A stretch of DNA of 16,504 nucleotides, from the NCBI RefSeq assembly GCF_020075705.1, contig NZ_JAIQUM010000090.1:1-16504 (forward strand), written 5' to 3'. The notes beneath the pieces were generated by a model. It was not told the DNA's origin, ran no database searches, and saw only the letters and a list, made by a program, of their open reading frames with translations. Of the stretch, positions 1 to 6,747 are shown in pieces (positions within the stretch are counted from its first letter, which is position 1; each line of letters starts with the position of its first letter). This DNA is from Metabacillus rhizolycopersici (GTDB lineage Bacteria > Bacillota > Bacilli > Bacillales > Bacillaceae). A program made the translations under genes and the position numbers.

Positions 1-379
1 AAAAGGACATAGCCATTCGATTGCCTTTTGCATTGAATCCAAATTGGGGAAATGTCATACTGGTGTAATCTTTGTATTTTTTCTGTTTTGGATAGTTTTT
101 ATCCTTACGAAAGAAACCATCAAATGCCTTTTCTAGACGTAGAAAGACTTCCTGCAACGGTTGAGATGGTATTTCTTTTAGGAATGGATAGTTCTTTTTG
201 TCCATTTTTAGTTGTGTTTGCATATCGTAACGATGATAAGATTCTTTTGACTCGTGATATTTACGTTGTTTATCCAAAAGAGCCGAATTATAGGTTTGAC
301 GACAATATTGTAGCCAACGGTCTAGCATTTCCTTCTGTTCTTCGTTTGGAAAGATTTCGTATTTTTGATTTAATAACAT
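1..379 (-). CDS. tnpB: TnpB (IS200/IS605 OrfB) N-terminal part, cut by window edge
   Basis: The reverse strand is open for 126 codons from an ATG at 379 to the window edge, starting MLLNQKYEIFPNEEQ. This is the usual opening of IS200/IS605 TnpB proteins: a short beta strand, 'YPNEEQ'-like turn and helix-turn-helix with the W/C/R..YN..L pattern (here CRQTYNSALLDKQ at about residues 26-38). Further on, SQPLQEVFLRLEKAFDGFF (about 72-90) and a basic stretch YPKQKKYKDYTSMTFPQ (about 96-112) match the family. A good Shine-Dalgarno (AGGGTGGTGA) lies just upstream. TnpB proteins are RNA-guided RuvC-type nucleases carried by these transposons. The RuvC catalytic residues and guide-RNA region would lie beyond the left edge, so activity cannot be judged. 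No TnpA is visible. Confidence 0.85.
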   Translation of the reverse strand, partial: MLLNQKYEIFPNEEQKEMLDRWLQYCRQTYNSALLDKQRKYHESKESYHRYDMQTQLKMDKKNYPFLKEIPSQPLQEVFLRLEKAFDGFFRKDKNYPKQKKYKDYTSMTFPQFGFNAKGNRMAMSF

Positions 380-441
380 TGTCGTCACCACCCTTATATT
401 CTATTCCCACTATAGAACATAAGTTCCCACAACACAACCCT

Positions 442-526
442 TCAGGCTGTCGCCTGACCAAAATAATTCCCCTCTCTACCGTTGGGCTACACCCTTCACA
501 CGCTTGAGGAAGGGGAATTATTTTGG
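442..526. repeat. Hairpins upstream of tnpB, probable IS605-type left end
   Basis: Two structures lie 60-150 bases upstream of tnpB. A perfect stem-loop, TCAGGC-TGTC-GCCTGA, occupies 442-457. Directly beside it, 16-bp perfect inverted arms, CCAAAATAATTCCCCT (458-473) and its complement (511-526), enclose a 37-base loop. IS200/IS605 elements end in short subterminal hairpins rather than classical inverted repeats, so the small stem fits a left end. The 16-bp pair is longer than usual for these elements. The exact boundary and target site cannot be fixed without an empty-site sequence. Confidence 0.45.
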
Positions 527-724
527 ATGTTCGTTAAAAGGGTAGCTATTAATGGATTATTTAGTGATTCTGTTAACTAAATGTTCCATTCATTTCTCTT
601 TCCTTCTCAGCTTTTTTATCGTACAGTCTTTACTAAAAAGATTAAAAATAAGAAAAGAGAAAAAATGGTTAAAATAGGGTAGGAATCTGTTTAGACTTTT
701 CTTAAGCATGCCTAAACCGCTAAA
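527..724. other. Intergenic stretch with no recognised feature
   Basis: This AT-rich stretch lies between the tnpB left-end hairpins and the stop of the PepSY gene. I see no convincing gene or strong terminator. A weak GTTTAG/CTAAAC dyad near 686-715 lacks a following T-run on the minus strand. Confidence 0.4.
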
Positions 725-1465
725 CTAATCCTCGTCATCCTCTGTATCTTCTTCCCGTGTGACGGATTTAACTGCTTTTGTGTATGCATCCACTTGGACA
801 ATGACATCTTCACCATCTGCTAATTCAGCTTCAATTAGATAATAGGGTGTTTGTTCTGGCGGTTGGACAAATTCGACATCGTCAGCTTCTCCTTTGACAT
901 GTGCTTCTGCAATTGCCATTGCTTCACTTTCTGTAATGATGCTTGCTGCTTCTTTTGTTTTAGAGGTAATTTCACCAGTGAATTGATCGAGTTTTAAAGT
1001 GATTTTTTCGTTTTTTTTGCTCACTACCGCCTGATAATAGGCTTTGCCGTTTTCCTCTACAAATTCAAGTGATTGTAGATCACCTTGTGAAGCAATAAGC
1101 GCTTCGATCTCTTTTGGTGTTAGCTGCTTTGGCGGTGTTTCTGTCGTTTTTTCATCTGGAGTCTTTTCTGATGTACCTTCTTTCGACTCCGTCTCCCGTT
1201 TTATCGAGATGACTTCACCGTTTTCAGCGTTAATCCGAATATGATAAACGCCAGTTTCAAGCTGCATGTCAATCTGATATTCATCCTTCGTCTTCGTTGT
1301 CTTAATAATATCCCCAGGATATTTCGCCAATGCTGCTTTATTTGCTTCTTCTTCTGTCAGTGTTTGCGCTGATAATGATGGCGCCCACCATTGATAACCG
1401 ACAAATAACAGAAGTCCCAAAACGAGAACCATACCTGCAGACAGCATCCATTTTCTATTCTTCAT
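725..1465 (-). CDS. PepSY-domain protein, membrane-anchored (YkoI-like)
   Basis: The protein is 246 residues long. It has a basic start, one hydrophobic segment (about 8-30) and an extracytoplasmic part made of three PepSY-type repeats at roughly 37-92, 115-171 and 175-238. Each repeat has the pattern 'lT..EA...A' helix, Y-x-hydrophobic strand, then 'vDa.tGeV.sv' strand, as in INAENGEVISIKRE and LDQFTGEITSKTKE. The linker (about 93-113) is rich in Thr, Glu and Lys, and the tail is acidic. PepSY domains are thought to inhibit or sense extracellular proteases or act as envelope sensors. In B. subtilis the YkoG/YkoH two-component pair is followed by the PepSY protein YkoI, and the same order is seen here, 276 bases after the kinase stop. 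The gene has its own promoter, probably a target of the neighbouring regulator. SD AGGTGAT precedes the ATG. The ligand or process sensed is unknown. Confidence 0.85.
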   Translation of the reverse strand: MKNRKWMLSAGMVLVLGLLLFVGYQWWAPSLSAQTLTEEEANKAALAKYPGDIIKTTKTKDEYQIDMQLETGVYHIRINAENGEVISIKRETESKEGTSEKTPDEKTTETPPKQLTPKEIEALIASQGDLQSLEFVEENGKAYYQAVVSKKNEKITLKLDQFTGEITSKTKEAASIITESEAMAIAEAHVKGEADDVEFVQPPEQTPYYLIEAELADGEDVIVQVDAYTKAVKSVTREEDTEDDED

Positions 1466-1497
1466 CGTATCACCTCATCCAACGTTCTGTTGGCTTT

Positions 1498-1531
1498 ATT
1501 ATATCGTCGTAAAATGAGAACTTGATGAGAA
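1498..1531 (-). promoter_or_regulatory. Promoter of PepSY gene with direct-repeat regulator site
   Basis: On the minus strand a perfect -10 TATAAT sits at 1503-1498. The -35 position (1526-1521) reads ATCAAG, far from consensus. It is flanked by two identical half-sites, TTCTCAT, at 1531-1525 and 1520-1514, spaced 11 bases start to start. OmpR-family regulators typically bind head-to-tail half-sites one helical turn apart, and a poor -35 overlapped by them suggests activation. The likely regulator is the one encoded at 3085-3786; this link is inferred. Confidence 0.55.
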
Positions 1532-1535
1532 ACCT

Positions 1536-1717
1536 AAGAAAAGCGTAAGCGCCTTGTTCAGCCTAAGGCAGGCATAAGACGATCAGGAATAGAAGGTGTT
1601 TTTTACCTTCAATTCCTGATTGGCTTATGACCCCGAGGCAGTCAAGAACGCGACGTCCTGTCGCATTGACTGCACTTGCACGTCCTGTGCTTCGAGGCCG
1701 GACGCTTGCGCTAGACA
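1536..1717. repeat. Structured intergenic repeat, family 1, copy A
   Basis: This is about 180 bases between the kinase and PepSY genes, with clear relatives at 3901-4034 and 4071-4249. It begins AAGCGTAAGCGCCTTG and ends GGACGCTTGCGCTAGACA. The inner stem pairs ATCAGGAAT with ATTCCTGAT, extended by GAAGG/CCTTC, inside a CATAAG/CTTATG stem. The right half holds a second hairpin (GCAGTCAA/TTGACTGC, with GCGAC/GTCGC at its tip) and a small GCAC-GTCCT-GTGC hairpin. No protein is encoded. Confidence 0.8.
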
Positions 1718-1741
1718 CCAACACTAAGTTCAAAAATTTCC

Positions 1742-3088
1742 CTAAACGACAAAAAATAGCGTAACCGTTGTTCCCCTGCCTTCAAGACTATCGATTTCAA
1801 TTCGAATATCAAGTGCGTCGGCAATTTCTTTCGCCATCGAAAGCCCAAGCCCTGAGCCACCTTGTTTACGGGTTCTTGCTTTATCAACCCGATAAAAGCG
1901 ATCAAATATTTTTGGTAAATCTTCCTTTGGGATCCCAATTCCGCGATCTTCAATGCGAAGATATGGTTCATCACTTGTTTTCCCTATGTAGACAGATATA
2001 TGCTCATCACTATACTTTCTCGCATTATCTAAAAAGATAAACAATAGCTGTTTTAACTTTTGAACGTCTGATATGACTTCAACTGTCTCGCTACTCTCGA
2101 TTTCTACCGTTCGTTTGTACGCATTTTGATATACTTTCGCTAATTCGGTCATTGTGTCCGTAAGATTTATGTTTTCTTTCTCGATATTCCATTGTTCCTG
2201 GTTCTTTGCAAGCAGGAGCAACTGCTCGGTCATCTCTTTCATTCGAATCGCTTCAGAATGAATGGCCTCAATTGATTCGTTAAATAAATCCGGACGCTCA
2301 AGTCCCCTTCTCTTTAAAAGACTAGCATAGCTCTCGATAATCGTGAGCGGTGTTTTTAATTCATGTGAAGCATTTGAGACGAATTGTTCCTGCTTTTCAA
2401 AGTTCGCTTGCAGCAAATCAATCATATGATTAAAGGTATTTCCCATTTCCACCAGTTCATCTTGAGATTTTTTTTCTAAGTTAATCCGTTTAAATTGACC
2501 ACTCGTTTGAATCTCTTTCATCGTATTGATCATTGAGCGAATGGGGCGCGCAATAAAGTTACTAAGAATACTGCTTGAAATTAGGACCGGTATCATCGCA
2601 ATAATCGTGACGACGATTAACACAATGCGCAAAACAGTGAGCATGTCTTCTGTAGGTTGATTGCTTTTCATCATTTGCAGATTGACGATACTACCATCGG
2701 TCCAAACGATTGGGCTAGAGACGAATACATACTTTTTCTGCTGATACGTGATGATTTCACTCGTTTCTCCATGATAAAAGCTACTCTCTCGGGTCATTAA
2801 CCGTTGTTCAGATTCGTCTGTTACAGCTGTTCCTTTTCCTTGACCTTCTTTTAAAATTTCAATTTTCCCATCGATTGGTACGTAAGCACGAAGCAATTCA
2901 CCAGGTGAAATATGACGGACATTCGCACTAACATCCTTCGCAATTTTCGTCGTCTCTGCTTTCGCACGATCAAGCTCATTCGTAATCATCAAGTTACTAA
3001 AAACAAGGTAGATGGAGACATTCATCAAAATGAGCAGGACAACAAATAATACCGCTGTATATAAATTTATTTTCTGACGAAGCTTCAT
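1742..3088 (-). CDS. Sensor histidine kinase (YkoH-like)
   Basis: The protein has 448 residues. It has two membrane segments, about 9-31 and 151-176, bracketing an extracytoplasmic sensor of about 115 residues with no domain I recognise. A HAMP linker (about 177-230) follows, then the HisKA dimerisation domain with phospho-acceptor His242 in SNASHELKTPLTI, and an ATPase domain. The ATPase domain has N box N355 (FLDNARKYS), G1 box DRGIGIP (381-387), F box FDRFYRV (395-401) and G2 box GGSGLGLS (410-417). All catalytic boxes are intact, so it should autophosphorylate and pass the phosphate to the regulator just upstream. Its ATG overlaps the regulator stop (ATGA), indicating translational coupling. 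Together with the regulator and PepSY gene, the set resembles B. subtilis YkoG-YkoH-YkoI; the signal is unknown. Confidence 0.93.
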   Translation of the reverse strand: MKLRQKINLYTAVLFVVLLILMNVSIYLVFSNLMITNELDRAKAETTKIAKDVSANVRHISPGELLRAYVPIDGKIEILKEGQGKGTAVTDESEQRLMTRESSFYHGETSEIITYQQKKYVFVSSPIVWTDGSIVNLQMMKSNQPTEDMLTVLRIVLIVVTIIAMIPVLISSSILSNFIARPIRSMINTMKEIQTSGQFKRINLEKKSQDELVEMGNTFNHMIDLLQANFEKQEQFVSNASHELKTPLTIIESYASLLKRRGLERPDLFNESIEAIHSEAIRMKEMTEQLLLLAKNQEQWNIEKENINLTDTMTELAKVYQNAYKRTVEIESSETVEVISDVQKLKQLLFIFLDNARKYSDEHISVYIGKTSDEPYLRIEDRGIGIPKEDLPKIFDRFYRVDKARTRKQGGSGLGLSMAKEIADALDIRIEIDSLEGRGTTVTLFFVV

Positions 3089-3786
3089 TTTGCATCCTTC
3101 AAGACGTAACCAACGCCTCTTACTGTATGAATGAGCGGCGTATCAAAGCCATGATCGACTTTTTTGCGCACATAGCGGATATAGACATCAACTACGTTTG
3201 TGTCACCGAAATAATCATACCCCCAAACTGCTTCTAAGATTTGGTCCCGATTTAGCACTTGGCGTTTATTTTTCAATAAATAAAGCAGTAAATCATACTC
3301 TTTTGGAGTTAGCTCGATTTCTTTATCTGCTCTAATGATCTCACGCGATTTATCATTCACCTTTAAATCACCTGCTGTTAACCATTCATCGTCTTCCTCT
3401 ACTTTTTGGGGTGCTGCAGGTCGCATGCGTAAAACAGCTCGAATTCGTGCGAGCAATTCTTCAATTTGAAACGGTTTTGTGATGTAATCATTCGCACCTA
3501 AATCAAGTCCAGAAACCTTATCTTCAACTGAGCTTTTTGCTGTTAACAGGATGACAGGAGTAATCGCCTCTTTCGCTCGGATGCGGCGAAGCAGTTCAAT
3601 TCCACTTAAACCTGGAAGCATCACATCTAACAAGATCAAATCCCACGATCTCGAATGATATAATTCGAGTGCATCAATTCCATCCATTGCCTTCCCAATT
3701 TCATAGCCTTCATATTCAAGCTCGATTTCGAGTAGTCGTAAAATTTTTTCCTCGTCTTCAACGATTAGTATTGATTCTTTGGTCAT
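3085..3786 (-). CDS. OmpR/PhoB-family response regulator (YkoG-like)
   Basis: The protein has 233 residues, the normal length for this family. The receiver domain (about 4-120) shows the acidic pair E10/D11, phosphorylation site D54 (LILLDVMLPG), T82 and K104 (YITKPF). A charged linker leads to a winged-helix DNA-binding domain (about 137-231) with the typical ELTPKEYDLLLYLLKN, LLxxVWGYDYFGDTNVVDVYI and HTVRGVGYVLK signatures. A strong SD (AGGGAGGAATTCC before ATG) supports the start. It is the first gene of a two-gene operon with the kinase and overlaps it by four bases. The probable target is the PepSY gene promoter, which has 11-bp-spaced direct repeats. Assignment to the YkoG type rests on neighbourhood; the general class is certain. 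Confidence 0.95.
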   Translation of the reverse strand: MTKESILIVEDEEKILRLLEIELEYEGYEIGKAMDGIDALELYHSRSWDLILLDVMLPGLSGIELLRRIRAKEAITPVILLTAKSSVEDKVSGLDLGANDYITKPFQIEELLARIRAVLRMRPAAPQKVEEDDEWLTAGDLKVNDKSREIIRADKEIELTPKEYDLLLYLLKNKRQVLNRDQILEAVWGYDYFGDTNVVDVYIRYVRKKVDHGFDTPLIHTVRGVGYVLKDAK

Positions 3787-3812
3787 TTGGAATTCCTCCC
3801 TTTTTGGTGATT

Positions 3813-3825
3813 GGGGACTGTCCCC
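3813..3825. repeat. GGGGACNGTCCCC palindrome in regulator leader
   Basis: A 13-base palindrome, GGGGACTGTCCCC, lies 27 bases before the regulator start, in what should be its mRNA leader. The same motif, with a different central base, occurs at 16113-16125 and 16140-16152. Confidence 0.6.
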
Positions 3826-3900
3826 ATTATTTCCCTCTACACTAGTATAATCATTATGTACTTGATTTCTTTACTTTAATTAAACGTTTGTTTAACCAGA

Positions 3901-4034
3901 ACAAAAGCGGAAGCGCCTTGATCAGCCCCGACAGGCATAAGACGCGCATGAATAGAAGGTGTACTTTGCCTTCAATTCATGCGTGGCTTATGACCCCGAG
4001 GGGCTAGGCGCTGGAGCTGGATGTCGGGCGCTTA
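3901..4034. repeat. Structured intergenic repeat, family 1, copy B (short form)
   Basis: This copy shares the left half of copies A and C (AAGCGGAAGCGCCTTGATC) but has a simple right end. Nested pairings can be read: AGCGCCT/AGGCGCT, AGCCCC/GGGGCT, CATAAG/CTTATG, CGCATGAAT/ATTCATGCG and GAAGG/CCTTC around a small loop. It lacks the second hairpin module present in A and C. It sits about 115 bases upstream of the response regulator start, reading away from it. Confidence 0.8.
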
Positions 4035-4070
4035 TCCACAGTTCAAGAATTTTATAATTTCCTAAACGAT

Positions 4071-4249
4071 AAGAAAAGCGGAAGCGCCTTGATCAGCCTC
4101 GGGCAAATAAGACGCTTTTGAATAGAAGGCGTACTTTGCCTTCAATTCAAAAGTGGCTTAGACCCAAGAGGCAGTCAAGAACGCGACGTTAATCGCCTTG
4201 ACTGCACTTGCACGTCCTGTGCTTCGGGGCCGGACGCTTGCGCTGGACA
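4071..4249. repeat. Structured intergenic repeat, family 1, copy C
   Basis: This is a long form like copy A, beginning AAGAAAAGCGGAAGCGCC and ending GACGCTTGCGCTGGACA. The inner stem is CTTTTGAAT/ATTCAAAAG, different from A and B in sequence but still fully paired. The second module pairs GCAGTCAAG with CTTGACTGC, followed by GCAC-GTCCT-GTGC. It lies 36 bases after copy B in the same orientation. Confidence 0.8.
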
Positions 4250-4267
4250 ATTCTCGAAGCAAAAACT

Positions 4268-4414
4268 TATAAAGTGAGACTTCCATCAGTGGGGGTTTTC
4301 TCCATCCCCTACTGATGGTTAGCGAGACTTATCGGATCTTTACGGGCAGTTATCTCCAACTTATCTTCTTTGCTTCTCTCGAATCTTTCGTTAAGAGTTT
4401 TACTGCCCGTTAAG
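4268..4414. repeat. Structured intergenic repeat, family 2, copy 1
   Basis: This stretch recurs almost base for base at 16300-16504. The first hairpin pairs CCATCAGTGGGG with CCCCTACTGATGG. The second part opens with ACGGGCAGT and closes with ACTGCCCGT about 60 bases later. The copy lies downstream of the yaaN terminator region and encodes no protein. It lacks the 57-base insert found in copy 2. Confidence 0.8.
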
Positions 4415-4437
4415 GTGGGATAAATTCTGATATTATC

Positions 4438-4471
4438 AAAAACCCCTTCATCTATTTATGAGTTGAAGGGG
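4438..4471 (-). terminator. Rho-independent terminator of xpaC-yaaN
   Basis: On the minus strand, CCCCTTCA and TGAAGGGG form an 8-bp stem followed by TTTTT, 20 bases after the yaaN stop. On the plus strand the stem is followed by CCTTTTTG, so it may stop transcription from both sides. Confidence 0.85.
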
Positions 4472-4490
4472 CCTTTTTGCCATCACTGGA

Positions 4491-5624
4491 TTACATTCTC
4501 GCTAATTTATTCTTCATATCCGTTTCCATTGAAGCGAGGTCTTGTTGTGCTTGCAGGCGTTTTGCACGGCCTTCTGCTTGGATGCGAAGTGTTTCCTCGA
4601 GTGTAGAGATTAAATGATCTTGGACTTTCTTAAGTGTGTCGATATCAACGATGCCACGTTCATTTTCTTTCGCTGTTTCGACTGTGTTCACTTTTAGCAT
4701 TTCAGCATTTTTTAATAGTAGATCATTCGTTGTTTTCGAAACGAGCTTTTGTGCTTCTACGGCATTTTTTTGACGCAGTAAGGTTAAGGCAATGGCCACT
4801 TGGTTTTTCCAAAGTGGGATCGCCGTTGTGATTGAGGATTGGATTTTCTCAACTAACGCTTGGTTTGCACTTTGGATCAAGCGAATTTGTGGTGCGCTTT
4901 GCATCGTAATTTGTCTGCTTAAAACTAGATCATGTGTCCGTTTTTCCAAACGATCAGCAAATTGCATCAAATCATTTACTTCTTGAAAGGCCATCTGATC
5001 TTGTGTTGCCTCAGCCTTCTGCTTTAACGCTGGAATGGTTTTCGTTTCTAGCTCCTCAAGCTTCAGTTCGCCTGCAGCGATGTAGATATTCAAGGCATGA
5101 AAATAGTCTTTGTTTTGTTCATACAGCTGCTCAAGTATGGAAATGTCTCCGAGAAGATCATTTTTTGAATGGTCTAATTTGACGCTGATCCGATCAATTT
5201 GTGCACCTGTTTTTTGATATTTGGATAAAACCTCTTGAACTGAGTTCGAGATTTTGCCAAACATGCGAGAAATAAGACCTCTTTTTTCAGACTTTAAGTC
5301 GTCTGGACTAACTTGCGCAAGCTTCTTCATGAGGTCACCAATAATCTCACCAATTTCTCCGGTATCCTTTTTCTGCACGTGGTCTAGCATCGTATGTGAA
5401 AAGCTCATGAGCTTCGTTTGCGCTTGTGTACCAAATAAAGAGACGGCCTGCTGATTTGTTGGATCAATTTGTTCTGCAAGCTGAATCGCTTTTTGACGAT
5501 TTTCTTCAGGTAACACATCGATCAGTTTTTTTTGTTTTCCAAGCTCAGTCTTGTTACCTGCGACAAGCTCTTGTTCACCAAATGGATTAGCAAGTAAATC
5601 ATCAAGTTCATTATTTTTACTCAT
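4491..5624 (-). CDS. yaaN: TelA/KlaA toxic-anion-resistance family protein (YaaN)
   Basis: This is a 377-residue soluble, strongly helical protein of the TelA family (toxic anion/tellurite resistance). Recognisable stretches are the early [21 protein letters not shown] (about 48-68), [13 protein letters not shown] (about 121-133), a long coiled-coil middle, and [28 protein letters not shown] (about 287-314). The C-terminal part from about 320 ends in a basic helix. The family's biochemical action is unsettled; plasmid members are linked to tellurite and colicin resistance and chromosomal ones to envelope stress. The gene follows xpaC by 19 bases and has a strong SD (TAGGAGGT) before its ATG. 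This reproduces the B. subtilis xpaC-yaaN pair and favours YaaN over its paralogue YceH. It likely shares the SigW-like promoter upstream of xpaC and ends at the hairpin at 4438-4471. Confidence 0.88.
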   Translation of the reverse strand: MSKNNELDDLLANPFGEQELVAGNKTELGKQKKLIDVLPEENRQKAIQLAEQIDPTNQQAVSLFGTQAQTKLMSFSHTMLDHVQKKDTGEIGEIIGDLMKKLAQVSPDDLKSEKRGLISRMFGKISNSVQEVLSKYQKTGAQIDRISVKLDHSKNDLLGDISILEQLYEQNKDYFHALNIYIAAGELKLEELETKTIPALKQKAEATQDQMAFQEVNDLMQFADRLEKRTHDLVLSRQITMQSAPQIRLIQSANQALVEKIQSSITTAIPLWKNQVAIALTLLRQKNAVEAQKLVSKTTNDLLLKNAEMLKVNTVETAKENERGIVDIDTLKKVQDHLISTLEETLRIQAEGRAKRLQAQQDLASMETDMKNKLARM

Positions 5625-5643
5625 GCAATTGAACCTCCTATGA

Positions 5644-6270
5644 TCATCGTTTATTCGTTTTATCGATTGTCAGCTTTGCGACATCTAATTCAAATTGCAA
5701 ATGGTCAATATCTTTTTCAAGGATATCATATAAATCCTTTTCTACCGTTTCCGCTAGACTTGACATTGTGCTGCGCGTTTCACTTAATGAAGTGGATATT
5801 TCGTGATTTTTCTTTGGCTGTCCGACCAAAAATACATATTTTTCACTAATTTCCACCATTGAGTCTAAATGAGAGTAATAAAATTGCTCTACTAAATAAA
5901 AACGACGTGGTTCATTTTTCGTAATCGAGTAAATTTTATTGACCACACGCAAAATCTCTAAATTTTGCTTGATTGAAGCGACCGTTCGCACATTTAATAA
6001 TGACTTCCGAAGTCGCTTAATTTTTTTACTCGCTTGCTCTAAATTCTTTTTAATATATGAATATTCTTTCCTCGTCAGCTTATTTTGCTTTAAAAATTGG
6101 TGTGCCGTAATCGATTTCATCGTGAAATAAACGACAGCACCTCCACTCAATGCATATACACTTGAAAGGAGGAATATTTGATTCAATGCAAAAAAACTAA
6201 TAAGGCCAATCGTACCTGTTGAAATGGCAGCCACTGATGAACGAATAAAAAAATGAACGAATTGTTTCAA
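5644..6270 (-). CDS. xpaC: XpaC family membrane protein
   Basis: The protein has 208 residues and two closely spaced hydrophobic segments at about 9-30 and 33-50. A cytosolic, highly charged helical region follows ([19 protein letters not shown], about 75-90 onward), with the family's [24 protein letters not shown] stretch at about 121-145. XpaC was named for hydrolysis of a chromogenic phosphate substrate, but no phosphatase motif is visible and that activity should be treated with caution. The start is TTG, chosen because a TAGGAG Shine-Dalgarno lies 10 bases upstream and no in-frame ATG precedes it. It is followed 19 bases later by yaaN, the same pair as in B. subtilis. A promoter resembling SigW sites lies about 35-60 bases upstream. 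Confidence 0.85.
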   Translation of the reverse strand: MKQFVHFFIRSSVAAISTGTIGLISFFALNQIFLLSSVYALSGGAVVYFTMKSITAHQFLKQNKLTRKEYSYIKKNLEQASKKIKRLRKSLLNVRTVASIKQNLEILRVVNKIYSITKNEPRRFYLVEQFYYSHLDSMVEISEKYVFLVGQPKKNHEISTSLSETRSTMSSLAETVEKDLYDILEKDIDHLQFELDVAKLTIDKTNKR

Positions 6271-6304
6271 TCGAATCGACTCCTATTATTATCTTACTAA
6301 ATAG

Positions 6305-6331
6305 TACGTTTGATGAAGGAAGAAAGTTTCA
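6305..6331 (-). promoter_or_regulatory. ECF (SigW-like) promoter of xpaC-yaaN
   Basis: On the minus strand TGAAAC (6331-6326), 17 bases, then CGTA (6308-6305) match the consensus -35 TGAAAC and -10 CGTA of Bacillus SigW promoters, whose usual spacing is about 16. The -10 ends about 35 bases before the xpaC start. SigW controls envelope-stress genes, so the site fits the operon. That SigW itself reads it is inferred. Confidence 0.6.
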
Positions 6332-6747
6332 TTAATCGATAAAAATCAGATCACTGAAACAAATGTTAACTTCCTTCCTTATTATATAATATTTCTTAGA
6401 AAACTGTTTCGTATTAGGAAGAAAAGAATGAGGATTCAATACTTTTCCTATCATTTCACTTTTTATCATAGAATCATCGGGATTCAAGTCAATTAATGGT
6501 ATAATAAACTATCTCTCATAACCTTTTATCCCATTCGTACAGCAGTTTCGACCTTTTTTACTGAGAAAAATCATATCCAACCAATGAGCTAGAACAAAAC
6601 AAGAAGGCAAAAGAAAAGTTGATCCTCTGAATCTTCAGGCACTGTTTGATAGAGTAAGGAATAACAATCACTTGAATAGTTGCAAGCATTCAACTAAAAT
6701 CACATATAATAAACTATATAAATTGTAAAGACTGATAGGTGATGAAA
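6332..6747. other. Divergent intergenic region, promoter-like sites for SEC-C gene
   Basis: This lies between the xpaC promoter and the SEC-C gene. Two + strand promoter-like sites share the 13-mer TATAATAAACTAT. One, at 6497-6505, is an extended -10 (TGGTATAAT). The other -10, TATAAT at 6705-6710, has only a poorly spaced TTGCAA (6680-6685, 19-base spacer). A dyad TTGAAT/ATTCAA (6672-6693) precedes the second. No gene is supported here. Confidence 0.4.

Noticed and set aside
52..507. Open frame of 151 codons on the + strand
   Set aside because: It is antisense to the clear tnpB reading frame and runs through its left-end hairpins; its translation shows no family features.
1711..1974. Minus-strand frame of 87 codons within the kinase gene
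   Set aside because: It overlaps the ATPase domain of the intact kinase in another frame and ends in the intergenic repeat.
3901..4414. Possible CRISPR-like array from clustered repeats
   Set aside because: Repeat units are 130-180 bases, differently built and not separated by regular spacers, and no cas gene is present.
4634..5454. Several + strand open frames opposite yaaN
   Set aside because: They are shadows of the yaaN coding strand, with no ribosome sites and no recognisable domains.
6580..6738. Protein-like stretch (about VDPLNLQALFDRV) before the SEC-C gene
   Set aside because: It follows an in-frame stop, has no start or ribosome site, and is too short to support as a gene or remnant.
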